Positions 18,339-28,200 of a stretch of 64,000 nt of DNA are shown piece after piece. The stretch is from Bog-473 sp963753115 (lineage in GTDB: Bacteria; Actinomycetota; Acidimicrobiia; Acidimicrobiales; RAAP-2). The stretch spans positions 76,738 through 140,737 of the forward strand of contig CAVWBB010000025.1 of NCBI GenBank assembly GCA_963753115.1, in the 5' to 3' direction. The notes beneath the pieces were generated by a model. That model did no database searches and was not told the origin of the DNA. It was given only the letters and a program-made list of their open reading frames with translations. Position 1 is the first letter of the stretch. Each line of letters begins with the position of its first letter. The position numbers and the translations under genes were made by a program.

Positions 18339-18690
18339 GTGACATCGTCCTTGTCTCACCCGACCCGTCCCCGCCCGACTTTGGGTCTGATCCGTCTGGC
18401 CTGGGCCGCCATGCTCCTTGCCGCTCCCGCAGCAGTCCTCGACGCGGTGGCGGCCCGGTTGACTCGGCCTCGGTGACCGTTACCCGCTCTCGGGGCCCGT
18501 CACGCGCCCCAGGGATTTCGAAGTCGCTACCTGGCCGAAGTGGCGTCGAGCCGGATCCCTCGTCGACGCCGCTCATAGCTTCACCGCAGTCGGACTCGGA
18601 GTCAGTTCTCCTCGCTGGAGGCGGGTTGGCCTCGCAGACGGTGTCGTGGCCGCCGCATTTGCAGCCGGAGATTGAGGTAACCGGGTCGCC
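18339..18690 (+). pseudogene. fragment of an unknown conserved protein
   Basis: GTG 18339, preceded by AAGGAGACG, begins a frame with RLAWAAMLLAAPAAVLDAVA that stops at 18476. Other frames continue with VLGARHALQG-like, SLVDAAHSFTAVGLGV and ADGVVAAAFAAG segments, as if a longer membrane-associated protein had been broken by indels. I do not recognise the family with confidence. Confidence 0.35.
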
Positions 18691-18786
18691 TCCGGGTGCA
18701 CCGAGACGATTGCGGCATCGCCAACACCAAGTGACTCGAACCCAACCCGAAGTCGAAACAACCCGTAATCGAAAGAAGGCACAGAG

Positions 18787-20600
18787 ATGAGTGAGACGGT
18801 TGCAGATTTCGTTCTGTCCAGGCTGCGCGAACCGGGCATGAAGCAGGTCTCGGGTAGCCCGGAGACGGCATGAACGGACTGCTGGCGGCGTGGGGGAGAG
18901 TAGGCAACGAACCTAAGTTCGTCCAAGCTCGTCATGAGGAGATGGCAGAGTTCGAAGCCGTCGGCTACGCCAAATTCCGGTGAGGTCGGCGTGTCCGCGG
19001 CGACCTCGGGCCCTGGTGCAGTTCATCTGCTCAACGGTCTCTACGACGCAAAGTTGGATCACGTGCCGGTGGTGGCCATTGTGGGCCAGACCTCGCGCTC
19101 GGCGATGGGTGGCTCTTACCAACAGGAGATCGACCTGATTTCGATCTAGAAGGACAGTTGCCATGAATTCGTGGAGATGGCGACCGTGCGCGGAGCGGTT
19201 GCCCGAACCTAATCGACCGGGCCATCCGGTGGCGACGGCCACTCACAGCCCGACCCTGCCGGTCAGGGTCTGCGCCACTTCGACGTCCAAGAGCTGAAAT
19301 ACTGGGCGCCCGGTCAAGCGACTAAGATGGTGCCCTCGAGCATCGGGACGGACTTGGTGAACCCAGGTCGCTGGCGGGAGGCCGATGGGCAAGGCCGACG
19401 AGATCCTCGACGAAGGAGGGTCGTGCGCGAGGATCTTGGTCGGCCAAGGTGCCCACGGCGCTCGGAAGGAGGTCCTCGAGGTTGCCGATCTGCTCGGTGC
19501 AGGGGTCCTGGCCAAGGCTTTGCTGGGCAAAGACGTTCTCAGGCCGATGACCTCCCGTTCGTCACCGGAGCAATCGGGCTGCTCGGAACTGGGCAGGGCT
19601 ACGAAATGATGATGGACTGCGACACGGTCCTGACCGTCGGCTCGAACTTCCCCTACACCCAGTTCATGCCCAAAGGCGATCAGGCCCGGGGGATCCAGAT
19701 CGATCAGGACAGTTCCCTCATCGGGATCCGCTATCCGTACGAGTTGAATATCGTCGCGGACGCCACGTATACCCTGCGGCACTGATCCCCAAATTGGAAC
19801 GCAAGGCCGATCGTTCGTGGCACGACACGGTCAGACGAACGTGGCCGGTTGGTAGAACACATGCAACGTATCGCCCATGACCGACAGCGACCTGCCTGGG
19901 GTTGTGAACCCGCAGCGGTTGGTGCTCGAGCTGAGCGAACAACTCCCCAGCAACGCCATGGTCGCCGCCGACTCGGGTTCGTGGAGCAACTGGTATGGGC
20001 GGGATCTCCGGTTCCGAGGGGATGTGCGTGGATCGCTATCGGAGACGCTGGCGACCATGAGCCCAGGGTGCCTTATGTGATCAGCACCAAGTTCGCCCCC
20101 ACCCCGACCGACCGGCCATCGCCATCGTAGAGACGGCGCCATGCAGTGAACGGCGTGGCCGACTCCTGACGGTCGAACGGTATTGAAGAAGTAGTACTCG
20201 AACCACGCCCGGCTCATCGTGGCCGTCCTGCACAACAACGATCTGAATCAGGTCACCTGGGAAATGCGGGCCATGGAGAGCACACCGAAGTTCAGGTCAA
20301 TACGCAGTCCCTACCTGACCACTCGTACAGCGTTCACGTAGTCCGTGGACATACACGCCATCGAAGTCACCGAACCGGGCCGAGATCGCCGACTCCCTGG
20401 CGCCAGGCCTACGCAGCCGACCGGCCAACCGTTCTTGACGTTCACACGGATCCCAACGTTCCTCCGATCCCGCCGCACGCCACCTTTGATCAGGTGAAGT
20501 CCGCCGGTCTCGCCGTGCTGCACGGCGACGAGGACGCCCACGCCGTGGTCGCCAGGCATGAAACAGAAAGTGCAGGAGTTTCTCCCCGGCCGAAAGGATC
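18787..20600 (+). pseudogene. decayed thiamine-diphosphate pyruvate oxidase/decarboxylase
   Basis: ATG 18787 starts MSETVADFVLSRLRE, followed in shifting frames by QARHEEMAEFEAVGYAKF (with the cofactor-activating Glu), ATSGPGAVHLLNGLYDAKL, VVAIVGQTSRSAMGGSYQQE, MMMDCDTVLTVGSNFPYTQ, QARGIQIDQDSSLIGIRYP and VAVLHNNDLNQVTWEMRAM. These are ordered pieces of a PoxB-type enzyme. A TAG replaces the Tyr codon after LISI at 19147-19149. The GDGAM thiamine-diphosphate motif is broken by a missing base near 20130. Many further frameshifts and gaps occur. A functional enzyme is excluded. Confidence 0.8.
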
Positions 20601-20601
20601 G

Positions 20602-21080
20602 ATGATCCGCGCCCACAGAATTCGCTGGCTTACCATCGCCGTCCCCACGAGGCATGGGTTCGTCGCCCGAGCGTTGCACGACGTGCGCACCGGTCGCTTC
20701 GAGCGGACCCTAGCTGGTCTCGCCGCAGCCGGTGCCATCGTCACGACCGTGGTCCCCACCTCCCACGACAGCGCCAGCTTCGGGAACAAGATGATGTGGT
20801 GGCCGATCCTGACCGTCCCCACCCTTCTTCCAGCGGGGATCGCTGCGGTGTTCAGCCGACGGGCCGCGAAGACGGTCCTCCCGGTGGCGTCGCTGCTCGT
20901 CATCGCCAATGGGGCGCAGGGTACCTTCCTTCATATGCGAGGAATTGGGCGTAAACCTGGCGGATTCAAGAACCTTCGCTACAACCTCGAGATGGGTCCG
21001 CCGGCTTCGCGGCCGCCTTGGCCAGCCTGGTCGGGGGTATGGGTTTGTTGGCGGCGCTGCTGCGCCGGGAGGGAGGTTGA
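20602..21080 (+). CDS. small membrane protein of a GMC-oxidoreductase operon (one frameshift near the end)
   Basis: ATG 20602 follows CGAAAGGATCG. About 158 residues: an amphipathic basic start, helices near residues 35-55, 68-85 and 92-108, then FKNLRYNLEMGPP. At about 21000 the frame shifts and the natural end (FAAALASLVGGMGLLAALLR, a last helix) continues in another frame to TGA 21078-21080, directly abutting the next ATG. The family is unnamed but recurs beside gluconate-dehydrogenase-type genes as I recall. It could anchor or connect the oxidoreductase to the membrane (inference). The frameshift may be an assembly error. Confidence 0.55.
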
Positions 21081-21781
21081 ATGGCATACCGCAACCCGTC
21101 GGCCAGATGCGTGACCCCCGGTGGTCGGGGGCGGTTCCCCGGTTTCGATGTCCTCGATGAGGTGAATCGGTGGGACGACGTCACGGCGGGGTCGTGCTGG
21201 CCCGATTGGACCCGCAGCCCGAGGTGTCGTTCTTCACCGTCGCTGAACAGGCGACCGCGGAGGCACTGTTCGACCGGCTCCTTGGGCAGGATGCCGACCC
21301 GAAGGTGCCGGTACTCCTCCTTGTTGACCGCCGACTCGCACTCGGCCAAACCGACGGCTGGCGTTATGAAGACATGCCCGAGGACGGCCGCGCCTGGCGC
21401 GAGACATTGGCTGGTCTCGACGCCGACGCCCGCGCCCGCCACGATGAGTGCTTTCACCGCCTGGCCTGGGAGCAGCAGGGCGCCCTGGTCCAGGCGGTGC
21501 ATCACGCGGACTGCTGGCATGGAATGCCCGGTGCACGGGTCTGGAGCCTGTGGACCCGCTACACCAGTACGGCCTTCTACTCCCATCCATGGGCTTGGAA
21601 CGAGATCGGCTTTGGTGGCCCCGCCTATCCGCGAGGTTACAAGGCGCTCGGCATGAACAAAAGGGAGGGCTGGGAGGTCGCCGACCATCACAGTGCAGAC
21701 CCGGTGACGTTTGCTCCGCGCGTCGAGAGAGCCAAGAACCGGCATGCCGGAATCACCGGCACGGACCGCAGTGCCCAATGA
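21081..21781 (+). CDS. gluconate 2-dehydrogenase subunit 3-like protein (one frameshift)
   Basis: The N-terminal 37 residues (GRGRFPGFDVLDEVNRWDDVTAG) read from ATG 21081. A base missing from the G run at about 21184-21190 moves the rest (VVLARLDPQPEVSFFTVAEQATAEALFDRL onward) to the next frame, which ends at 21781. Adding one G joins them into TAGVVLARL. The downstream part has the small-subunit signature AFYSHPWAWNEIGFGGPAYPRGY. In the family this subunit escorts a flavin GMC dehydrogenase across or to the membrane. The stop overlaps the GMC start (ATGA). GTG 21170 offers an alternative shorter start without the frameshift. Confidence 0.65.
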
Positions 21782-23449
21782 ACCGGTTCAGTGACTTGAG
21801 TATCAGGGCAAGGAACGAATCTGCGTGGCTGGTCCCCGACGGCGACGATCGCACCAACCACCGGCTGCGAGCCGACATGCGTGATTTCGCCGACGACGAC
21901 GAGGTCGACATTGTGATCGTCGGGTGCGGTGCCGGTGGCGCAACGTTGATGCAACGCCTGGCTCGGGCGGGATGGAGCGTCGTCGGGTTGGATGCCGGAC
22001 CATTCTGGGACCCTGACGCCGATTGGGTCAGCGACGAAGCTGGTTCGCACCGCCTGTACTGGACCGAACCCCGAGTGATCAGCGGTGCCGACCCGGTGCC
22101 GCTCGGATCGAACAATTCCGGTCGGGGAGTGGGTGGGTCCATGGTCCACTACGCCGGGTACACGCCCCGCTTTCACCCCTCTGACTTCGACACCGCGACG
22201 TCCGAGGGGGTCGGTGCCGACTGGCCGGTCTCCTATTGGGACCTTCGCCCCTACTACCAGGCCATCGAGGAAGAACTGCCTGTCTCGGGGCAGGACTGGC
22301 CGTGGGGCGATCCGCATTCGTACCGATACTCCCCTCAACCACTCAGCGGCAACGGCGAGATCTTCTTGCGAGGCGCCGCGGCGATCGGTCTCGACGCTCG
22401 GGTCGGCCCGGTTGCCATCGCTAACGGTCGATTCGGGAACCGGCCCCATTGCATCTATCGGGGCTTTTGCTTACAAGGGTGCAAAGTGAACGCCAAGGCG
22501 TCCCCGCTGATTACCCATGTTCCCGATGCGTTGGCCCGAGGCGCCGAAATCCGGGCGAATTTGCATGGTTTCCAGGATCGAGGTCGCGCACTCTGGTCTC
22601 GCCACCGGTGTCACCTACTTCACGGGAGGCGCCGAGCACTTCCAACGGGCGCGCATGGTCGCCGTTGCGGGTTACTCCATCGAATCACCCCGATTGCTTC
22701 TGCTCTCGGCCAGTAAGCAATTTCCCGATGGGCTGTGCAATGACGAGGGCCAAGTCGGACACTACGTCATGGTCCAAGGTGCACCCCAAACTGCCGGTCG
22801 GTTCGAAGACGAGATCCGCATGTTCAAGGCGCCACCACCGGAAGTGAGCTCCGAGCACTATTACGAGACCGATCCGAGCAAGGAATACAAGCGCGGCTTC
22901 TCCATTCAAAACGTCTCCCCGCTACCAATCACCTGGGCAGAGCACGTTGCCGCTCAGGGGCATTGGGGCGAACTTCTGCGCGAGTACATGCGCGACTACG
23001 TGCACTGGTCCACCCTCGGCGCTCTGTGCGAATTCCTCCCGCAATACGACAATGCGGTCACCCTGGCCGAGGAGGCTGATCGTCACGGGCTGCCGGTCGC
23101 AAAGTTCTCTTACAGCCAGTGCGACAACGACACCATGCTCATGAAGGCTGCTCGTGGTGTCATGGAGGAGCTCCTCGAAGCAGCGGGCGCCGAGGAGGTC
23201 ATGACCATCGACCGCTACGCCCACCTCGTCGGTGGCTGTCGAATGGCGGCTTCCCCCGATGACGGGGTGGTCGACGGCAATCTGCGCAGTTTTGCCGTAC
23301 CGAACCTCTACATCACTGACGGAAGCGTGCTACCCACTCAGGGTTCCGCGAATCCCGCCCTCACGATCATGGCCCTGGCTGCGCGCTGTGCCGACCACCT
23401 CATCTCCTGCTCGAAGGTCGGCCCCTACTCTCAGCGGAGCATCGGATGA
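21778..23449 (+). CDS. GMC-family flavin oxidoreductase (one frameshift)
   Basis: About 555 residues. An FAD-binding Rossmann motif GCGAGGATLMQ (about residues 46-56) and SGRGVGGSMVHYAGY lie in the N-terminal half. The C-terminal half has HLVGGCRM and NLYITDGSVLPTQGSANPAL, with the GMC His and Asn of the active site. Cys-rich CIYRGFCLQGC in the middle is typical of gluconate/sorbose-type dehydrogenases. A surplus T in the TTT run at 22560-22562 splits the frame; deletion restores ANCMVSRIEV. The gene overlaps its neighbours on both sides (ATGA twice). It likely oxidises a sugar or alcohol using a membrane acceptor. The substrate is unknown. Confidence 0.75.
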
Positions 23450-24540
23450 CGGTGACAGATGTTACAGCCAAGGCTTACGCCATCCCAACCGATAGGCCCG
23501 AGGCTGACGGGACGCTGACGTGGGACGCCACCACCACAGTTGTCGTCACGGTTACCGATGGCGACGAGCATGGGCTCGGCTGGACCTACGCGGGCTCGGG
23601 CGCGGTCGATGTAGTCAAGGATCAGCTCGCGCCAGTGGTGGCCGGAAGCGATACGGGCGAGATCCCCCGGTTGGCCGAGGACATGGCCCGAGCTTGCCGC
23701 AACGTAGGACGGGCGGGCGTCGCTGCGTGCGCCATTTCGGCCGTCGACATCGCCCTCTGGGATCTCCGGGCACGCCAGCTCGGGGTCGCGCTGGTTGACC
23801 TGTTCGGTCGGGCACACGAGTCAGTACCCGTGTACGGCAGCGGTGGATTTACGACTTATGACGACGAGACGACTGCCGCGCAGCTGGCAACCTGGGTCGA
23901 CGACTGGTCCATCCCGCGTACCAAAATCAAGGTCGGCCAGTCATGGGGCACCGAAGCCGATCGCGACCTCGCCAGGGTCGCATTAGCCCGTCGAGTAATC
24001 GGTGAAGCCGAACTGTATGTCGACGCGAACGGCGGATATAGCGTCAAGCAGGCAATCCGCCTGGGTCAGATATTGGCCGATCAGTACAACGTCAGCTGGT
24101 TCGAAGAGCCGGTCTCGTCCGACGACCTGTCTGGCCTCCATCAGGTCCGGGACATGTACAGCGGCGACGTGGCCGCTGGAGAGTACGGCTACACGCTCGG
24201 CTACTTTGCAACGATGCTCCAGGCCGAAGCCATCGACTGCCTGCAGGCAGACGTTACAAGGTGCGGGGGTTACACCGTGTGGCGGCAAGTGGCCTCCCTC
24301 GCCGACGCGCAGCACCGACAGCTCTCTGCGCACTGCGCTCCGAACCTGCACGCGCACGTTGCGGCCTCAATCCCCAACCTCCGTCATCTCGAGTATTTCC
24401 ACGACCACCACCGCATAGAGGTCATGCTCTTCGACGGCACGCTCAGCCCCGACGGAGGCGTCATGGTCCCTGACACGTCATCGCCGGGACATGGCCTGAG
24501 CTTCCGTGAGGCGGACGCCGCCCCGTACCGAACCGCATGA
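23446..24540 (+). CDS. enolase-superfamily sugar-acid dehydratase or epimerase (MR/MLE type)
   Basis: An intact 364-residue protein with an N-terminal capping domain and a TIM barrel. Probable catalytic residues are the KIK pair (TKIKVGQ, about 159-165), metal ligands in VDANGG, WFEEPV and AGEYGY, and the His of SAHCAPN, matching mandelate racemase-like enzymes that abstract a proton alpha to a carboxylate. ATG 23446 overlaps the GMC stop by ATGA. Together the operon suggests oxidation of a sugar to a lactone or acid followed by dehydration or epimerisation (inference). The substrate cannot be told from sequence. Confidence 0.85.
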   Translation: MTVTDVTAKAYAIPTDRPEADGTLTWDATTTVVVTVTDGDEHGLGWTYAGSGAVDVVKDQLAPVVAGSDTGEIPRLAEDMARACRNVGRAGVAACAISAVDIALWDLRARQLGVALVDLFGRAHESVPVYGSGGFTTYDDETTAAQLATWVDDWSIPRTKIKVGQSWGTEADRDLARVALARRVIGEAELYVDANGGYSVKQAIRLGQILADQYNVSWFEEPVSSDDLSGLHQVRDMYSGDVAAGEYGYTLGYFATMLQAEAIDCLQADVTRCGGYTVWRQVASLADAQHRQLSAHCAPNLHAHVAASIPNLRHLEYFHDHHRIEVMLFDGTLSPDGGVMVPDTSSPGHGLSFREADAAPYRTA

Positions 24541-24610
24541 ACGATTGGCTGGGAGCGCGCCAGGCTCTGGACCGCGTGATTGCGGGGACGGTGTTGGTCG
24601 TGCCCTATTT

Positions 24611-24623
24611 GGGTACATGTACG
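24611..24623. promoter_or_regulatory. operator-like palindrome before the patatin gene
   Basis: GGGTACATGTACG contains the perfect palindrome GTACATGTAC (24613-24622) and differs by one base from two sites next to the TetR gene at 13.9 kb. It ends 4 nt before the patatin ATG, so a bound protein would block initiation. No ribosome site is visible there, so the mRNA may be leaderless. Confidence 0.5.
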
Positions 24624-24627
24624 CGTA

Positions 24628-25659
24628 ATGAGGACTGGGAAAACGAAACAAGAATCCGAGCCGTCGGGGAGGGCGCCCAGGGTGGGCCTCGTGCTGGGAG
24701 CTGGCGGGATCGTCGGCCTCGGATATCACGCCGGAGCTCTTGCCGCCCTGGAGAACGATTTGAGGTGGGATCCGCGGCGGGCAGACATTATTGTTGGATC
24801 CTCCGCGGGGTCTGTCATCGCAACCTTGTTGCGTTCGGGGATTTCGGCCTCGGACCTTGCCGCTTGGTGCGCGGGGCCATCGGATGATCCGCTGCTGGTA
24901 CGGGTGCGCCAGATGGAAGAAGGGCTTCCCCCGCTCAGGATCGGAGATCTCCTTCGGCATTGGCCGTCGTCAGGGCTCGCATTCTGGCCGCGAGTACTGG
25001 CCGATCCCCGAAGACTCAGCTTTCCGGCCCTGTCGTCTTTGTTGCCGGCGGGAAATCACGCGACCACTGGCTACAGAATGCAGATGCAGCGTCTTTTGGG
25101 CGAGGGCTGGCCTAACGGACTCTGGCTCTGCGCAACGCGAAGAGATACCGGGCAACGAACAGTCTTCGGGATGCCCGACTCGCTCCGTGTGCCCTTGAGT
25201 GACGCCGTGACTGCATCCTGCGCCATTCCTGCCTACTTTGAACCGGTTGTCATGGATGGCAAAGAGTTCGTGGATGGGGGAATCCGCTCCTCGACCAATG
25301 CCGACCTCTTGTCGAGCAGCCTTCTCGACGTCGTCATCGTCATTGCACCCCTGTCAACACGCGACCCCAGAAGTCGAGAATGGTCTGCACCCATGCGCTT
25401 ATGGGCGCGTCGACACGTCAGGCAAGAGGTCGCCGCCTTGAGGGCAGCGGGGACGAAAGTCCTGCTGCTTGAGCCGGGAGGCGCCGTGCGCCACGAAATG
25501 GGGCTGGATCCCATGGGCAAAGACCGTTCTGAGCGTGTAATGCGTGCCTCGTTCTTCGATACGGGACGGCTCGTCTCGAGTGAGGCAGTCCGTGAAACGA
25601 TCGGGGAAGTTCTCGAGCGGGCGGCTCATCGACCGGCTGCCGCGGAATCAGCAGCATGA
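24628..25659 (+). CDS. patatin-like phospholipase/esterase
   Basis: A 343-residue serine lipase of the patatin family. The oxyanion motif GAGGIVG, the nucleophile elbow GSSAG and the catalytic Asp in VDGG are all present in the right order. ATG 24628 gives the shortest sensible N-terminus (MRTGKTKQESEPS) before the domain. Frames further upstream would translate the palindromic operator. No signal peptide is visible, so it is cytoplasmic or membrane-associated. It cleaves acyl chains from lipids in the family. It is separated from the sugar operon by 90 nt and may be controlled by the TetR regulator at 13.2 kb, which shares its operator motif (inference). Confidence 0.9.
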   Translation: MRTGKTKQESEPSGRAPRVGLVLGAGGIVGLGYHAGALAALENDLRWDPRRADIIVGSSAGSVIATLLRSGISASDLAAWCAGPSDDPLLVRVRQMEEGLPPLRIGDLLRHWPSSGLAFWPRVLADPRRLSFPALSSLLPAGNHATTGYRMQMQRLLGEGWPNGLWLCATRRDTGQRTVFGMPDSLRVPLSDAVTASCAIPAYFEPVVMDGKEFVDGGIRSSTNADLLSSSLLDVVIVIAPLSTRDPRSREWSAPMRLWARRHVRQEVAALRAAGTKVLLLEPGGAVRHEMGLDPMGKDRSERVMRASFFDTGRLVSSEAVRETIGEVLERAAHRPAAAESAA

Positions 25660-25760
25660 AGGGACCGTCGGCGCTCCACTCGCTCGTTCGGCCGCGTCGC
25701 AGAACGCGCCTCCGCTCAATCCGTCGAATATCCGCCTCAGAACTCTGGCGGTGTGGGACG

Positions 25761-27329
25761 TCAGGGATGCTCGGCTAGGCGGTGGCTCAGTGGCCGCGTT
25801 CGCTTGAACGTGTCGGCGAAGATCGCGGCCAGGTCGTCGTAGCGAGCCCGTTTCGCGGGATCGGGTTCGTACACGCCTTTGATCCGGAGGCGCTTGGTCA
25901 GGTCGGAAGCCGCCGCGATGCCCAGACGGTCGAACCCGAAGACCGCCGTGCCGATGGAGTTCGCGAAGCCCGCGTCAGCCAGCTGGTGCACGGGCTTGCC
26001 GAGGACGTCGGCCATAACGCTCGACCAGAGATCGGAGCAGGCTCCGCCGCCGTAGAAGACGTAGTGGGAGATCCGGCGATGGATGAACTTCTCGACTGGG
26101 CCCTGGAGCCAGCGCAGGTTGAGGGCGACTCCCTCGAGTACGGCGCGGGCGAGGTCGCTGCGGGTCGTGTCGAGCCCCACGTTGAGGAACCCACCGCGGA
26201 TTTGCCCGTCACCCTGCGGGGCGAGCGAACCTCGGAGCCAAGGCAGAAAGAGGACGCCTCCAGCGCCTGGTTTCGAGGTTGCGGCCGCCGCGTTGAAGGC
26301 CCGGTAGCGGTCGTCGATCGTCTCGGGGGTCACGAAAGGGTCGTCTGGATACACCACGCTGTCGAGGAAGTAGTTGACGGCCACTCCGGCGACGCCGTTC
26401 TCCGCCGAGAGCATGTGTGCGCTTCCCAGTGGACTTGGCATGGTGTAGAGCGACCGCAACGGGTTGACCTTCTTCTTCTCCAGGTGGGTCACGATGACAG
26501 CGGTGGTGCCGAGCGCCAGGCCAGCATGCGTCCCCGAGAACGTGCCGGCGGCCACGCCGCCAGCCTGCGTATCGTTGATGCCGGATAGCACGGGTGTGTT
26601 CGCCGGGAGCCCGAGCGCGTCGGCGATCGTGGGCAGCACCGTGCCGACGACGCTGCCCACGGGCACCGACTCGGGTAGCTTGTCGGTGTCAATCATCGAC
26701 GACTTGATTAGGTCGTGATGCCAGCCAGCGCTGGGCACGCTGCGGTTGTCCGCCAGCATTTGCATGAACGATGAGCACTGGTTTGCCGTGGTGCGGCCGG
26801 TCAACCGTGCGGTGACATAGTCGACTGGTTCGAGGAATGACGCGGTCCGCTCGTACAGGTCCGGATGCGCGTAGCGGAACCAACGCATGTGATTCAGACT
26901 CATGCCCGACTCGAGCGGCGCCAACCCGTGCACGCGCAGGTACTGTGCCAGGGCCAGGGGCGAGTCACCGAATCTGGGATAGCCAGGCAGCCGCTTGAGG
27001 CGCTTGGGCGAGCTCCGCTGGTCCATCCACGTGATCATGGGGGCGACGGGCGTGCCGTCGGCTCCAACCGGAACAATCGACGAGTACTGGGCAGAGGCAA
27101 CGACCCCCACGATCGAGGATGGCTCGACCGCCGCGGCGAGCGCCCGCCGAGCAGCCTCAAGCGTCGCCTGCCAGACCAGTTCGGCATCCTGCTCGGCGGC
27201 GCCATCGGGGCCGAAGTTCGTCGATACCGACACCCGAGCCGACCCGACGAGGGTGCCGTGGGAGGACACAACGGCGGCCTTGGGGCCGCTGGTGCCGAGG
27301 TCGATCGTCAGGATGTGTTGATGGGTCAT
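25761..27329 (-). CDS. FGGY-family carbohydrate kinase
   Basis: A 522-residue sugar kinase. The N-terminal ATPase motif TIDLGTSGPKAAVV (about residues 6-19), MITWMDQRS, GINDTQAGGVAAG and the C-terminal FYGGGACSDLWSSVMADVLG match xylulokinase/gluconokinase-type FGGY enzymes, which phosphorylate sugars or polyols with ATP. ATG 27329 was chosen because the ATPase motif begins five residues later; a frame start 17 codons upstream lacks a better ribosome site. The exact sugar is unclear. It is convergent with the patatin gene and may act on products of the nearby sugar-oxidising operon (inference). Confidence 0.85.
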   Translation of the reverse strand: MTHQHILTIDLGTSGPKAAVVSSHGTLVGSARVSVSTNFGPDGAAEQDAELVWQATLEAARRALAAAVEPSSIVGVVASAQYSSIVPVGADGTPVAPMITWMDQRSSPKRLKRLPGYPRFGDSPLALAQYLRVHGLAPLESGMSLNHMRWFRYAHPDLYERTASFLEPVDYVTARLTGRTTANQCSSFMQMLADNRSVPSAGWHHDLIKSSMIDTDKLPESVPVGSVVGTVLPTIADALGLPANTPVLSGINDTQAGGVAAGTFSGTHAGLALGTTAVIVTHLEKKKVNPLRSLYTMPSPLGSAHMLSAENGVAGVAVNYFLDSVVYPDDPFVTPETIDDRYRAFNAAAATSKPGAGGVLFLPWLRGSLAPQGDGQIRGGFLNVGLDTTRSDLARAVLEGVALNLRWLQGPVEKFIHRRISHYVFYGGGACSDLWSSVMADVLGKPVHQLADAGFANSIGTAVFGFDRLGIAAASDLTKRLRIKGVYEPDPAKRARYDDLAAIFADTFKRTRPLSHRLAEHP

Positions 27330-27532
27330 GTCGAAAGTTCGTCGAACGGCGCAGTCGGATCGACCGTTTGCCTGGGGCATCCCGATCAGCGGATCAAAGG
27401 CGGCGTTCGCTCGCGATGGAGGTTCAGATCAGGAATGATCGCATGTCGACCGCCTAGTGGTCGTTGGCGCATCGTGCACGCCTCAGAGACTGTGCTGGGA
27501 AGCGCCCGAAGCACCAAAATCTGAAATTGGGT

Positions 27533-27559
27533 CTAGCACTCTCGATATGAGAGTGCTAA
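27533..27559. promoter_or_regulatory. CIRCE operator (HrcA binding site)
   Basis: CTAGCACTC, nine bases, GAGTGCTAA matches the CIRCE consensus TTAGCACTC-N9-GAGTGCTAA except for the first base. It lies 65 nt upstream of the Hsp20 ATG. HrcA represses chaperone genes through this element and releases it on heat shock. Confidence 0.9.
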
Positions 27560-27624
27560 TAATTCCACTGTCACGCTGACCAGTGGCGCTGAGGATGGGA
27601 GCTCACACACAAGGAGGAATCGCA

Positions 27625-28059
27625 ATGGCTCTCGTACGTTCAGACCCGTTTCGTGATGTTGACCGGCTCTTTCAGCAGTTGGCCGGGGGTGCCCACCAGG
27701 GCCGGCAACTGCAGATGCCCCTGGACGCGTTTCGCAAGGGCGATACCTTCCTGATCACGCTCGACTTACCCGGCGTCTCGGCTGAATCGGTCGACCTGAC
27801 CGTGGAAGACAACGTGTTGACGATCAAGGCCGAGAGGCCGGCACCGCCCAAGAGTGAAGAGGTCGAAGTGCTGATCGCCGAACGCGCCTACGGCACCTAT
27901 GTCCGACAGGTCTTTCTCGGAACGAATCTCGATACCGAGCACATTGAGGCTCAGTATCAGGCGGGTGTCCTCACCCTCTCGATTCCGATTGCTCCGCACG
28001 CCAAGCCGCGGCGCATCCAAGTACAGAGTCGGGCCGAGAGCGAGCTCGTCTCCGCATAG
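27625..28059 (+). CDS. small heat-shock protein, Hsp20/alpha-crystallin
   Basis: A 144-residue chaperone. The N-terminus (ALVRSDPFRDVDRLFQQL) precedes an alpha-crystallin domain from about residue 30, with ITLDLPGVSAESVDLTVEDN and the C-terminal AQYQAGVLTLSIPIA motif. ATG 27625 has AAGGAGG 7 nt upstream, so the earlier in-frame ATG is rejected. It binds unfolding proteins as oligomers. The CIRCE element upstream shows HrcA-type heat control. Confidence 0.95.
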   Translation: MALVRSDPFRDVDRLFQQLAGGAHQGRQLQMPLDAFRKGDTFLITLDLPGVSAESVDLTVEDNVLTIKAERPAPPKSEEVEVLIAERAYGTYVRQVFLGTNLDTEHIEAQYQAGVLTLSIPIAPHAKPRRIQVQSRAESELVSA

Positions 28060-28200
28060 GCACGGCCACCCCTGAAGGTCCGGTCAGGACGACCAGAAAG
28101 GAAGCTTTGTCACATCTTCTGGGGTGGGAACCGTTGAGCCTCGGCCACTGGGACGCCGCTTGTGCAGTCGTAGGGCTGGGCTCTGGCAGAGCAAAGTGGC

